A DNA stretch of 64,000 bases from an uncultured Bacteroides sp. GTDB taxonomy: Bacteria > Bacteroidota > Bacteroidia > Bacteroidales > Bacteroidaceae. Position numbers and translations under genes: made by a program. Below, piece by piece: positions 25,827-34,219 of the stretch. The notes below the pieces were generated by a model. That model ran no database searches, had not been told where the DNA came from, and was given only the letters and a program-made list of their open reading frames with translations. Numbering within the stretch: position 1 is the first letter of the stretch; every line of letters begins with the position of its first letter. The stretch spans positions 10,544 to 74,543 of the forward strand of contig NZ_CASFWU010000032.1 of the NCBI RefSeq assembly GCF_949298305.1, read 5' to 3'.

Positions 25827-27254
25827 TCAGTCCAGCCGCATCAGCTCGTCGCACACCGTGTCCTGAAAGGCACGTGCCTCCTTGCCCGAAAGCGCGTTCT
25901 GGTTCATGATGGCAAAGGCCACCCAGTGTCCGTTGGCCGCTTGCAGATAGCCTGCCAGGCAGTTGATGGCGGTGTAGGAGCCTGTCTTGGCGAATACGCG
26001 TTTGTGGGCGGGCCGTCCGGCTTTCATGCGGCGTTTCAGCGTGCCGTCCACGCCGCCCACGGGCAGGGCCTTGTAGAGCTTCTGAAAGAGGTCGGTGCGC
26101 GAGTAGGCATACTTCAGGAAGGCCACCAGCAGCTCGGGCGATACGTAGTCGTAGTTGGACAGGCCACAGCCGTCGGCCAGGCTGTAATGGTCGGGGTCGT
26201 AGCCCAGCCGTTTGATGAGGGCCCGCACGGCTGCCAGTCCGTCGCCGGCAGAGACGTGTTTCTTGCCGGTGGCCTGCGCGCCCAGGCGGCAGAGCAGGGC
26301 TTCTGCGTTCAGGTTGTCGCTCTCCTTCATAATCTGTCTCACAACGGCCTGAACAGGGGTCTCGTAGGCGGCTATCCGTACGGCCAGACTGTCGGCCTCC
26401 AGCTCGCTGAATTCATAGGCAGAGAGGCAGCGCACGCCGCGGCCTTGCAGCCGTTCCACGAAGGTGCGCATGAAGAAGTCCTGCGAGGCAAAGAGATTGA
26501 CCGTTCCCGTCCGTTCCCCGTCCACATTGCCCGTCACGCAGACGGCGTTGCCGTTCTCCAGCCAGTTGCGCGTCACGCGGAAGCGTCCTGCCGAGGGTGT
26601 CCGCGAGCGGGTCTTGTTCTCTACCGTATAGTAGGACGAGGCGGGCCTGCACTCCAGCCGTGCCGTGTCGCCCCTGGCTCCGGGGGTGGCGGTCACCGTC
26701 AGCACGCCCTTGTCCAGCATGAGCGGCGACAGGTAGGGCTGGAAGGCATAGGGCGTGTCGTCCCACAGCCAGCCGCTGCCCCAGTAGAGGGAGTCTTTCA
26801 TGGAGACGTCGCCGTACACTTGCCCGTAGATGACTTTGAATGGCTGTCGGGCCACCATGCTCACCAGCGAGTCCAGCGCCTCATCGTCCAGTTCGGGGTC
26901 AAAGCCGCCCACTACGTAGAGGTCGCCCTTCAGCGTGTCGGCTTCGACTGTCCCCCGATACCACACTTCGGTGCGGAAGGGTTCGTCGGACTTGGGCTGT
27001 GCCAGGGCCGTAATGGTCGTAAGCAGTTTCATGGTGGAGGCGGGACGGGAGAGCTTGTCGGCCTGGTAGGCATAGAGCGGCTTGTTGGCGCTCAGGTCGT
27101 AGGCGGCAATGCCTACGTTCGAGCCCTGCGGCAGGCCGTATTTCACCAGCGTGTCCAGCCGTGCGGTGAGTGTCTGGTCGCCGCCCTCTGTCTTTTGGGC
27201 AGACAAGGGCAGGCAGAGCAGCAGAGAGAGAAGCAAAGAGAATGTACGGAACAC
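25827..27254 (-). CDS. dacB: D-alanyl-D-alanine carboxypeptidase/endopeptidase, PBP4 (S13) type
   Basis: 475 residues when started at the GTG at 27254, which gives signal peptide (M)FRTFSLLLSLLLCLPLSAQ. The ATG at 27317 lies in a repeat and would place junk before the signal. Active-site motifs: SxxK as STMK (residues 73-76), SxN as SDN in KESDNLNAE, and KTG in FAKTGSYT; YDYVSPELLVAFLKY is typical of S13. The enzyme trims or cleaves peptidoglycan peptide bridges in the periplasm. It is downstream of the lpd gene with an inverted-repeat element between them. Confidence 0.92.
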   Translation of the reverse strand: MFRTFSLLLSLLLCLPLSAQKTEGGDQTLTARLDTLVKYGLPQGSNVGIAAYDLSANKPLYAYQADKLSRPASTMKLLTTITALAQPKSDEPFRTEVWYRGTVEADTLKGDLYVVGGFDPELDDEALDSLVSMVARQPFKVIYGQVYGDVSMKDSLYWGSGWLWDDTPYAFQPYLSPLMLDKGVLTVTATPGARGDTARLECRPASSYYTVENKTRSRTPSAGRFRVTRNWLENGNAVCVTGNVDGERTGTVNLFASQDFFMRTFVERLQGRGVRCLSAYEFSELEADSLAVRIAAYETPVQAVVRQIMKESDNLNAEALLCRLGAQATGKKHVSAGDGLAAVRALIKRLGYDPDHYSLADGCGLSNYDYVSPELLVAFLKYAYSRTDLFQKLYKALPVGGVDGTLKRRMKAGRPAHKRVFAKTGSYTAINCLAGYLQAANGHWVAFAIMNQNALSGKEARAFQDTVCDELMRLD

Positions 27255-27300
27255 TTGTTTAATGGTAAATGATGAATGGTTAATGGTAAATGGAGATTTT

Positions 27301-27436
27301 TCAGACGCGGATGACACGGATGGCGCGGAATTATTCTTTTTATTTCTTTTAATCCGCCCCCAGTGTCGCCCCTGTGGCCAAAGGCCTTCAGGCTCAAGAC
27401 TTGAAAATCTATGTTGTCCGTGTCATCTGCGGCTGA
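27301..27436. repeat. inverted-repeat element, GGATGACACGGA ends
   Basis: The outer 20 bp (27301-27320, TCAGACGCGGATGACACGGA) are matched in inverted orientation by 27417-27436 with two mismatches. Interior of about 96 bp contains a GGCCAAAGGCC palindrome and no gene. It lies between dacB and lpd and looks like a non-autonomous dispersed repeat. An AT-rich stretch with repeated TAATGGTAAATG words follows toward dacB. Confidence 0.65.
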
Positions 27437-27449
27437 AGAATGTTCCGGT

Positions 27450-28811
27450 TCAGAGTGCCTCGCGGAAGATTTCGCCCACCGTGGGATGCGGGAATACAAC
27501 TTTCTTCCACTCTTCGGCGGTCAGGCCCAGTTCGACGGCCATGCCCGCCAGGGTGATGATTTCCGAAGCGGGGTTGCCCAGCACGTGCGCGCCCAGGATG
27601 CGGCCTTCCTTGTCCAGCAGCAGCTTGCAGAGGCCGTTTACGCCCTCATTCTCCGCCACGAAGCGGCCCGAGTAGGCCATCGGCAGCTTCACCGCCTCGT
27701 AGTCCGTGCCCTTCTGCCGCAGGCTGTCCTCGGTCTCGCCCACGCCTGCAATCTCGGGGTTGGTGTAGACCACGCCGGGAATGGCGCGGTAGCTCATGGC
27801 GTCCGCCTTCCCCGCCACGGTGTGTACGGCCACTTCGGCCTCGCGCACCGCCGTGTGGGCCAGCAGCGAGAATCCGGTCAGGTCGCCGCAGGCATATACG
27901 CCGGGCACCGAGGTGCGCATCTGTGCATCCACGCGGATGTGACCGCGCTCCGTGCGCTCCAGCGCCAGGTTCTCCAGTCCCAGGCCGGCGGTGCAGGGAC
28001 GGCGTCCCACGCACATCAGCAGTCTTTGTGACTCTACCGTCAGGCCGTTGCCTCCGGCGTCGGTGCATTCGGCCCGGAGCAGGGTCTGTCCGCCGTCGGC
28101 GGCAACCGCAGCGAGCGAGAGCACCCGCGTACTCGTCAGGAACTTCACGCCTCGGCGGGCATATTCGGCTCTGAGCAGGGCGGCCAGTTCACGGTCCATG
28201 CCGTTCAGTATCTCGTCCATCATTTCCACCACCGTCACCTTCGTGCCCAGGCTGCTGAAGAACGAGGCGAACTCCATGCCTATCACTCCGCCGCCCACGA
28301 TGGTCAGCGACTCGGGCAGTTCCTTGCACTCCAGCGCGTCGCGGTGGGTCCAGTAGGGCACCGTGTCCAGTCCGGGGATAGGGGGTATTACCGTCTCCGA
28401 GCCCGTGCAGAGCAGCAGGTTGTCGCACTCGTAGAGCGTTCCGGCACAGCTCACGTGGTTCTTGTCCACCACCGTGGCCTCGCCTTCCACCACGTCCACG
28501 TGGCAGGCGCTCATCTTGCCCTTGATGCCCAGCACCAGCTTGCGCACCACCTTCTGCTTGCGGGCAATGATTTTGGGCAGGTCGGCCTTCACCTCGCCCG
28601 TGCTGACGCCGTACTTCGACGCATGGCGCGCCGCGTCGCAGGTCTTGGCGGAATAGAGCAGCGTCTTGGTGGGGATGCACCCCTCGTTCAGGCAGACGCC
28701 GCCCAGGCTACGTTTCTCGAACAACACTACACTCAGTCCTGCCTTTCCGGCAGCTTCGGCGGCCGTGTATCCCGCAGGACCCCCGCCGATAATGGCTACT
28801 TGGTATTTCAT
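27450..28811 (-). CDS. lpdA: dihydrolipoyl dehydrogenase
   Basis: 453 residues. FAD-binding GGGPAGYTAAEAA at 9-21, redox disulfide Cys40/Cys45 in GGVCLNEGCIPTK, NAD-binding VGGGVIGMEFASFF, second FAD motif YACGDLTGFSLLAH, and C-terminal HPTVGEIFREA with the catalytic His-Glu pair. It reoxidises lipoamide in 2-oxoacid dehydrogenase or glycine cleavage complexes; no E1/E2 genes are nearby, so it may serve several complexes. Standing alone between dacB and PL8. Confidence 0.95.
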   Translation of the reverse strand: MKYQVAIIGGGPAGYTAAEAAGKAGLSVVLFEKRSLGGVCLNEGCIPTKTLLYSAKTCDAARHASKYGVSTGEVKADLPKIIARKQKVVRKLVLGIKGKMSACHVDVVEGEATVVDKNHVSCAGTLYECDNLLLCTGSETVIPPIPGLDTVPYWTHRDALECKELPESLTIVGGGVIGMEFASFFSSLGTKVTVVEMMDEILNGMDRELAALLRAEYARRGVKFLTSTRVLSLAAVAADGGQTLLRAECTDAGGNGLTVESQRLLMCVGRRPCTAGLGLENLALERTERGHIRVDAQMRTSVPGVYACGDLTGFSLLAHTAVREAEVAVHTVAGKADAMSYRAIPGVVYTNPEIAGVGETEDSLRQKGTDYEAVKLPMAYSGRFVAENEGVNGLCKLLLDKEGRILGAHVLGNPASEIITLAGMAVELGLTAEEWKKVVFPHPTVGEIFREAL

Positions 28812-28914
28812 ATCTTTTCAGGTTAAGTCAAGGCTTGCGCCGTATTTTTCGGTGAAGATACGACTTCTGTTCCAAAAAAGAATGAAGCGGGCGCTCTTTT
28901 TTCACGGCTTCCGC

Positions 28915-31900
28915 CTATTTGGACAGCTCCACCTCGAAGCTGGCAGCGTCCTTGCAGGCAAAACGGAGCACCGTCTGCTTCCTGTCGGCCGAAATCACCT
29001 TGCAATAGGGCGTCTCCTTCACCTGCCAGCGGCCTTTCAGGGTGAGGGTCAGGGGCATGTCCCGGCTCTTGTTGTCAATCCACGGGCGGGAGTAGATGCT
29101 GCGTTCCTTGCGCTTGCCCTGCTCGTCGAAAGCCTCGTCGCTGGGACCGCTGTAAAGGGCCAGGTCGGGCTGGCAGACGGTGAGCAGCGCCTTGCCGCCT
29201 TCCTGGCGCACCATCACGAGGCAGGATGTGTCGGCCGCCTGCACCAGCCCGGCCTTGGGCAGTGACTGCGGTGTCTCGAAGAGTACGTACGAAGTGAGCC
29301 GGCCGTCGGCGGTACGTACGATGTGGGCGTTACGGTCCTGCCGCAACACTTTATAGTCCGGCTTGCGGGCGAAGCGTTTCAGTGCGGCTGCATCGGTGCG
29401 CGGCAGGACGGCATACTCGTAGGAAGCGCCTTCCGGTGCCTTGCCGTGTTGCAGGGTGAGCGATACCCAGTCGCCCGTAGTGGGCTTCACACTGCGTTCG
29501 CCTACGGTAGTCTGAGGGAAGTTCCGCTCAAATTTAGCCCATTTCATCGAACTTTCCGGCAGGTAGTAGCCCACTCCGTTGGGGTCGAGGTAGGTATTCC
29601 CATCCTCCTGGTAAGTTTCCCAATAGGTGCGGAAAGCGGGCGTAGTGGCCGCCAGCTGGAAGACGGTAGTCTCCGTGGGATAGTCTGCATTCGTGTTCTC
29701 GATGTCCGAGCCGAGGCAGACGATGGTGCCGTCCAGGAAGTGGTAGGACTTGCGTGCGCGCAGCGAGCCGTTGTACTTGTCGTGCTCGTGCAGCTTCATG
29801 CCGAAGTTGCCGTTCTCGCGGCCTTGCGAAAGCCCGCCGGCAAAGGCTTCGTCGGAGTAGAGCATTTCCTCCATGCCCGAGAAGGTGTCTACGTTGAGCA
29901 CCCGGGCGCGCAGCTGGTCGAAGGGCAGGTGGATGCTGGTGGCGCCCGGTATGCGGTTCCAGTCGAACCCTGCCTCCTGCCAGCCGCTGGTGCTGAAAGT
30001 GACCATTTCATCGGGTTTTCCTGTCAGTATCTGCATGCTTCCGTGTGCCAGGTAGCGGCCGTAGAAGTTGGCGTCCAGGTAGTGCTCGGCCGCCCAGAGG
30101 TAGCGCGAGTGTCCGCGCACCACGGCTGCCCAGTTGTCGCGTCGCTGCACGCTGACACAGCCGTAGCCCAACGCCAGGTTGCCCTGCGGGTCGGGTTCGG
30201 GTCGGAAGCCCTGTGCCTCCAGCTCCTGCTTCAGCTGCAGTTCCTTTTGGGTCGAGGTGCGGGGCAGGTAGTCGGGGTCGCTCTCGCTGACCCGTCCGCT
30301 GTACGCCATCAGGCGCAGGTAGGCGGCGGCCATGTCGGCGTCGTACTTCTGCTGTCCGTCCGGTGTGCCCGAGAGGGCCATCATGGCGTACTGCACGGGG
30401 ATGAGCTGTCCCTTGCCGTTGGGGTGGCGTCCGGACATGGAAAGCGCCCACTGGCGGGTGTTGCAGTAGAAACGCATGGTGAGCAGTACCTTCTTCACCG
30501 TTGCGTGCGCCAGTTCAGACACGCGGAACTGCGTACCGCTCAGCAGGTAAATCATGTTCGTGGCACCGTCCAGTCCGCCCACGGCGTAGGCGGGATAGTT
30601 GTTGCGGTGGTGGAAGCAGGCGCCGTCGCTCTTGAACGAGCCTGCCAGTCCGTCGGCCGGCCGGCATCCGTAGTCCAGCCAGCGTGAGAAGGAACGCAGA
30701 TACTGCACCTTTTCGGGCGAGTCTTCCATGATGAGGATGCTGGCAATGCGTCCCTGTGTCTGGGTGTTGAAGGAGTCGATGTCGATGCCGTTCACCGTGG
30801 GCATGGGGTAGACCTCGTTGGTGATGGCATACCAGCGCAGCGTCCGCTCGGCCTCGGCCAGCTTGCCTGCCTCGCGCAGCACGTCCTTCATCAGGAAGTA
30901 GGCCACGTAGAGGCCGCGCATGCTGTAGCCGTAGTGGTGGATGTTGCCCCAGCAGCTGCCGTAGGCCACGCCCTGGTCGGTGATGTGGTCGTACATGGCC
31001 AGGAACTTCTGCCGCAGCTCGTCGCGCAGCGTGTGGTCCTTGGCGTTCAGGTAGGCGACGGCAATGCGCTTCATCAGGTTGAAGTAGGCGTTCATCTCCA
31101 TGCCCAGCTTGGTGAACATGTCCTTGTCCCAGTCCGGCATCATGCGCTCGTAGGCCTCGGCCTGGCGCACCATGAAGATGGGCAGGCCGCTCACCTTTCC
31201 GTTCCTATAAGTGATGCCGTAGAAGTCGTAGGCCTTGCGGATGGCCTGCATCTCCTTGTCGGTGAGCCGGCCGGGCGTGTAGAGCATGTCGCGGAAGCGG
31301 GCTTCCATCCGTTTCATGTCGGCCTTCTGTTGCTCGTCGAGAGGTGTCAGGGCCATGTCGGGCTTCCAGAGCGAGTGCTCGTAGATGACCAGCCAGTGGC
31401 TCGTGGTTCCCTTGTTGACAAAAGGCACCTGCACGTCTGCCGTCTGCTGGCGGGAGTCGACCTTGCTGCCGGTGACGATGTGGTCGAAGTAGAGTTTGCC
31501 CTTCACGTCGGGCGCCACCACGCGCAGTTCGTCCATGCCTTCCTCGGGCGTGCCCTCCATGTCGCGCTCGTAGCATACCCAGGCCCCGCGCCAGCCCGTG
31601 AAGTTGATGCCGAAGGGGAACGATGTGCAGACCTTGCCGTCCTTCAGGAACTCGAAGCGCAGCTGTTTGTCCTGTGCCTGCTCGTTGTACACCCACACGA
31701 TGAAGGCCGACAGGTAGGTGTCCTTGCCCGTGGGGTCTTTCTTTTCAAACATCAGGTCTTTCTTCACACGAAGCACGGCTCCCGGTTCAAACTCCCAGCC
31801 GAGGCTGTGCTGGCCGTCTTTGTAATGTTCGTCGTTGATGTACAGGCGCGAGCCTTCGCCGGTTGACATGAAGGCGGGCACGGCTCCGTCCTCGAAAGAG

Positions 31901-32034
31901 AGCAGCCGCTCGTTTTTCACCACCTGGGCCCGCAGGCCGCCTGTTGTCAGAAGGAGGCCGAGCAATGACAGGGCTGCAGCCTTGCAGATAAGGGAATGAG
32001 ATTTCAGCATGGTTTCCAGTTTTATGTTTTTCAT
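28915..32034 (-). CDS. polysaccharide lyase family 8, chondroitin sulfate ABC lyase type
   Basis: 1039 residues from the ATG at 32034 (a second Met at 32010 also gives a good signal peptide, cleaved near LRAQ). Order: N-terminal carbohydrate-binding-like lyase domain (SFEDGAVPAFMSTGEGS, FNFTGWRGAW-like segment), alpha-toroid catalytic domain (HWLVIYEHSLWKP to about residue 560), then PL8 beta-sandwich domains. Catalytic residues line up with Proteus cABC I: His in FHHRNNYPAY and the Tyr seven residues later, and Arg in SMSGRHPNG about 60 residues on; NGNFGMKLHEHDKYN is also conserved. It cleaves chondroitin, dermatan or hyaluronan by beta-elimination in the periplasm. No SusC/D pair is adjacent. 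Confidence 0.92.
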   Translation of the reverse strand: MKNIKLETMLKSHSLICKAAALSLLGLLLTTGGLRAQVVKNERLLSFEDGAVPAFMSTGEGSRLYINDEHYKDGQHSLGWEFEPGAVLRVKKDLMFEKKDPTGKDTYLSAFIVWVYNEQAQDKQLRFEFLKDGKVCTSFPFGINFTGWRGAWVCYERDMEGTPEEGMDELRVVAPDVKGKLYFDHIVTGSKVDSRQQTADVQVPFVNKGTTSHWLVIYEHSLWKPDMALTPLDEQQKADMKRMEARFRDMLYTPGRLTDKEMQAIRKAYDFYGITYRNGKVSGLPIFMVRQAEAYERMMPDWDKDMFTKLGMEMNAYFNLMKRIAVAYLNAKDHTLRDELRQKFLAMYDHITDQGVAYGSCWGNIHHYGYSMRGLYVAYFLMKDVLREAGKLAEAERTLRWYAITNEVYPMPTVNGIDIDSFNTQTQGRIASILIMEDSPEKVQYLRSFSRWLDYGCRPADGLAGSFKSDGACFHHRNNYPAYAVGGLDGATNMIYLLSGTQFRVSELAHATVKKVLLTMRFYCNTRQWALSMSGRHPNGKGQLIPVQYAMMALSGTPDGQQKYDADMAAAYLRLMAYSGRVSESDPDYLPRTSTQKELQLKQELEAQGFRPEPDPQGNLALGYGCVSVQRRDNWAAVVRGHSRYLWAAEHYLDANFYGRYLAHGSMQILTGKPDEMVTFSTSGWQEAGFDWNRIPGATSIHLPFDQLRARVLNVDTFSGMEEMLYSDEAFAGGLSQGRENGNFGMKLHEHDKYNGSLRARKSYHFLDGTIVCLGSDIENTNADYPTETTVFQLAATTPAFRTYWETYQEDGNTYLDPNGVGYYLPESSMKWAKFERNFPQTTVGERSVKPTTGDWVSLTLQHGKAPEGASYEYAVLPRTDAAALKRFARKPDYKVLRQDRNAHIVRTADGRLTSYVLFETPQSLPKAGLVQAADTSCLVMVRQEGGKALLTVCQPDLALYSGPSDEAFDEQGKRKERSIYSRPWIDNKSRDMPLTLTLKGRWQVKETPYCKVISADRKQTVLRFACKDAASFEVELSK

Positions 32035-32271
32035 CGTTAAGCCGTCTGTACACCCCCTTCGGCGCGGTGGGCGCAAAGGGTTGTTCAGGCGGCACAAAGG
32101 AAGCCAACTTCTGCAAAAAGAAAGGTCATAAATAGTACATAAGAAGTCCAAAAAGTTTCAGACGCATTGGCGGGGGAGGCTGAAGGCGCTTCCCTCATGC
32201 CCCGCGCATCCGTTTCCCTCCGGCCGTTCCTGCCTTCCGGACAGGCGGGGCGTGCGCCGGGCCGTCCGGAC

Positions 32272-32778
32272 TCAGGGATGCTGCTTCTCGAAAGCCCTGT
32301 TCTCCTCCTGCACGGTGCGCACGGTTTCCTCCAGCTCGCCGATGGGGAGGTCAATGTTGTACCAGTCGTTGTAGCAGTCGGTGACATACCATTTGCCGTC
32401 AATCAGCTCGAAGATGACGCGCAGCGAGGGCTCGGACTCCTCGTAGCCGGCCTCAAACTCCTTCATTGCCGGCTGGTCTGCCGTGAAGTGCGACACGTAC
32501 ACTCCGCCCTCTTCTTCGGTGATTCTTCCTTCTTTCATCGTCTCGGCGTCCAGCAGGGGCCACTTCTCGCGGGTGAAGGGGAAGGATTGTTCCGTTTCGC
32601 CGTCGTCCTTCAGCAGGGTGATGGGCGACTTCAGGGGGAACTTGACGCGCGAATACTGGAAGGACGCACTGGTTGTGAATTTCTGGAGGAAGGTCTTGAA
32701 GTCCTCACCGGCGCGGCTGCCGGAAACAAAAAGGGTCAGTGCTGCAAACAGACAAAATACGTAGCGGATTGTCTTCAT
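32272..32778 (-). CDS. DUF4348 domain-containing exported protein
   Basis: 168 residues starting MKTIRYVFCLFAALTLFVSGSRAG, a signal peptide cleaved near SRA. The mature part (FKTFLQKFTTSASFQYSRVKFP, then SPITLLKDDGE, and RVIFELIDGKWYVTDCYND) matches the DUF4348 pattern as I know it; function unknown. The frame stays open 5' through the repeat array but without protein character. A TATATTTG -7-like element is at 32811-32804 on the minus strand. No tie to PL8 downstream beyond orientation. Confidence 0.8.
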   Translation of the reverse strand: MKTIRYVFCLFAALTLFVSGSRAGEDFKTFLQKFTTSASFQYSRVKFPLKSPITLLKDDGETEQSFPFTREKWPLLDAETMKEGRITEEEGGVYVSHFTADQPAMKEFEAGYEESEPSLRVIFELIDGKWYVTDCYNDWYNIDLPIGELEETVRTVQEENRAFEKQHP

Positions 32779-32911
32779 ATAAAAGGGGTATTGATTCGGG
32801 GGACAAATATACGAAATGGATGCGAATCTCATTCCGTCACGGACAAAATTCACAACTGTTGCAATCGTTTCACACCGGCGTCCTTCGGCCCGGCTGCCGG
32901 TTGTTTGCACC

Positions 32912-32996
32912 GTGCAAGCATCGTCCGTCTGCCATGCAAGCATGGTCTGCGGACCGTGCAGGCATTGTCCGCGGACCGTGCAAGCATCGTGCATCG
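32912..32996. repeat. 22-bp tandem array, family A, second copy (about 4 units)
   Basis: Four units with 22-bp spacing, more diverged than the array at 7421. Units start approximately at 32911, 32933, 32955 and 32977, each with TGCARGCAT after two or three bases (GTGCAAGCATCGTCC, ATGCAAGCATGGTCT, GTGCAGGCATTGTCC, GTGCAAGCATCGTGC). It stands between the DUF4348 start and the end of the first DUF1593 gene; this 372-bp space (32779-33150) has no other gene. Confidence 0.85.
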
Positions 32997-33150
32997 GCCC
33001 CTCAGACATCGTGCCAGGGGCCTTCGCACAACGGTTTCTCACGCGCCTTGTGCGGCATCCGGCATGCGTCTTGCACGCCTTTGCGCAGATGCGGCGGCCT
33101 GTTGCGGGGGTGGGGGCGCCGGAGTCCGGGGGCTTGCGCCGCAAGCCGGC

Positions 33151-34203
33151 CTACTTTGCAGGCGGCAGCATCCGGTCGGCCCTTCTGGCGAAGTCTTCCT
33201 GAAACTGCGCGCGCCATTGGTAGACGGACTTTCCGCCTTCGGGAGCGTCGAACCAGTGGTTCTTGCCTGCGTCGGGGCGGACAAAGCGGCCGCCCTAGCC
33301 GGGCTGGTCGGGCTTCTCGGCGTCGCTGATGCCCAGGGCGGCGCTGACGAGGTAGAGGAACGAGGGCGAGTCGCCTTCCCACACGCCGGGCGTGTCGGGG
33401 TAGAAGCCGCTTTCGGGATAGGCCATTCCCAGCAGGCCGTGGCCGCGGCGGATGTACTGGTTCACCCATTTCAGGTCGGCCACCGACGGGTCGGAGCCTG
33501 CGGCGTTCCAGAACATGCCCATGTGGTTCTGTCGCGACACAATCATGAACAGCCGTGGGAAGGTGTCCAGCAGCCATTGTCCCGAGCCGTCCTGCAGCCC
33601 GATGGTGTAGATGCGCACCTTGTCCAGGAGGCGTTCGGCTTCGGCCTGCGGTCTGGTCTGCGTTATCTTCCACAGGGCCTGGGCCAGGTCGGCTGTTCCT
33701 CCCCAGACGCAGAACCACACGGGGCGTGTGTCGGGTTCTTCCAGCAGGCGGATAATCTGTTCGGATGCCTCGCTGTCGCAATCTTTTCCTACGATTTCAT
33801 CGGCCTTTTTACCCCACGTGCCCGAGCGTCCCTGCCACGTCACCCGGCGCAGGGCGTCGGCCGTAGGGTAGCGGTTGTCGTGCCGCTGCAGGTTGGGCTG
33901 CACGGCTTCGTAGAGGTAGAGCATGTCCAGCAGATTCTGTTTGTTGGCCACGTTGGCAAAGGTGCCCGAAGTGGCGATGAGGCCCTCTACGTCGAACTCG
34001 TTGGTGTAGAGCAGGAAGCGGACCATCGACTGCACGTCGTCCGAGTCGCTTCGGCGTTCGGGAGCGCCGAATCCCATTCCGCCGGGCACTACGTCCACTG
34101 GAGGGAAGTCGGTCATGATGACTACACGCAGGCGCGGTGCTGCCTGCAACAGGCTGCCCGCTACGAGCAGCAGAAGAAAGGCGAGGGATAGTTTTTTTCT
34201 CAT
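33151..34203 (-). pseudogene. DUF1593 nucleoside-hydrolase-like protein interrupted by an in-frame TAG
   Basis: The frame from 34203 (signal peptide MRKKLSLAFLLLLVAGSLLQA) runs 302 codons to a TAG at 33297-33295, then continues open in the same frame for 47 codons to a TAG at 33153-33151. The residues after the first stop, GGRFVRPDAGKNHWFDAPEG, continue the family pattern. The neighbouring paralog has AGWGGYFEWG at this point, so the stop stands where Trp (TGG) is expected. Upstream motifs are normal: RVVIMTDFPP, DSDDVQSMVRFLLY, EGLIATSG, CVWGGTADLAQALW. The domain resembles nucleoside hydrolases; role in glycan or nucleoside use is unproven. Either a recent nonsense mutation, or a sequencing error. 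It follows the paralog by 16 bp. Confidence 0.8.
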
Positions 34204-34219
34204 GAGTTATAGGGTGTTG

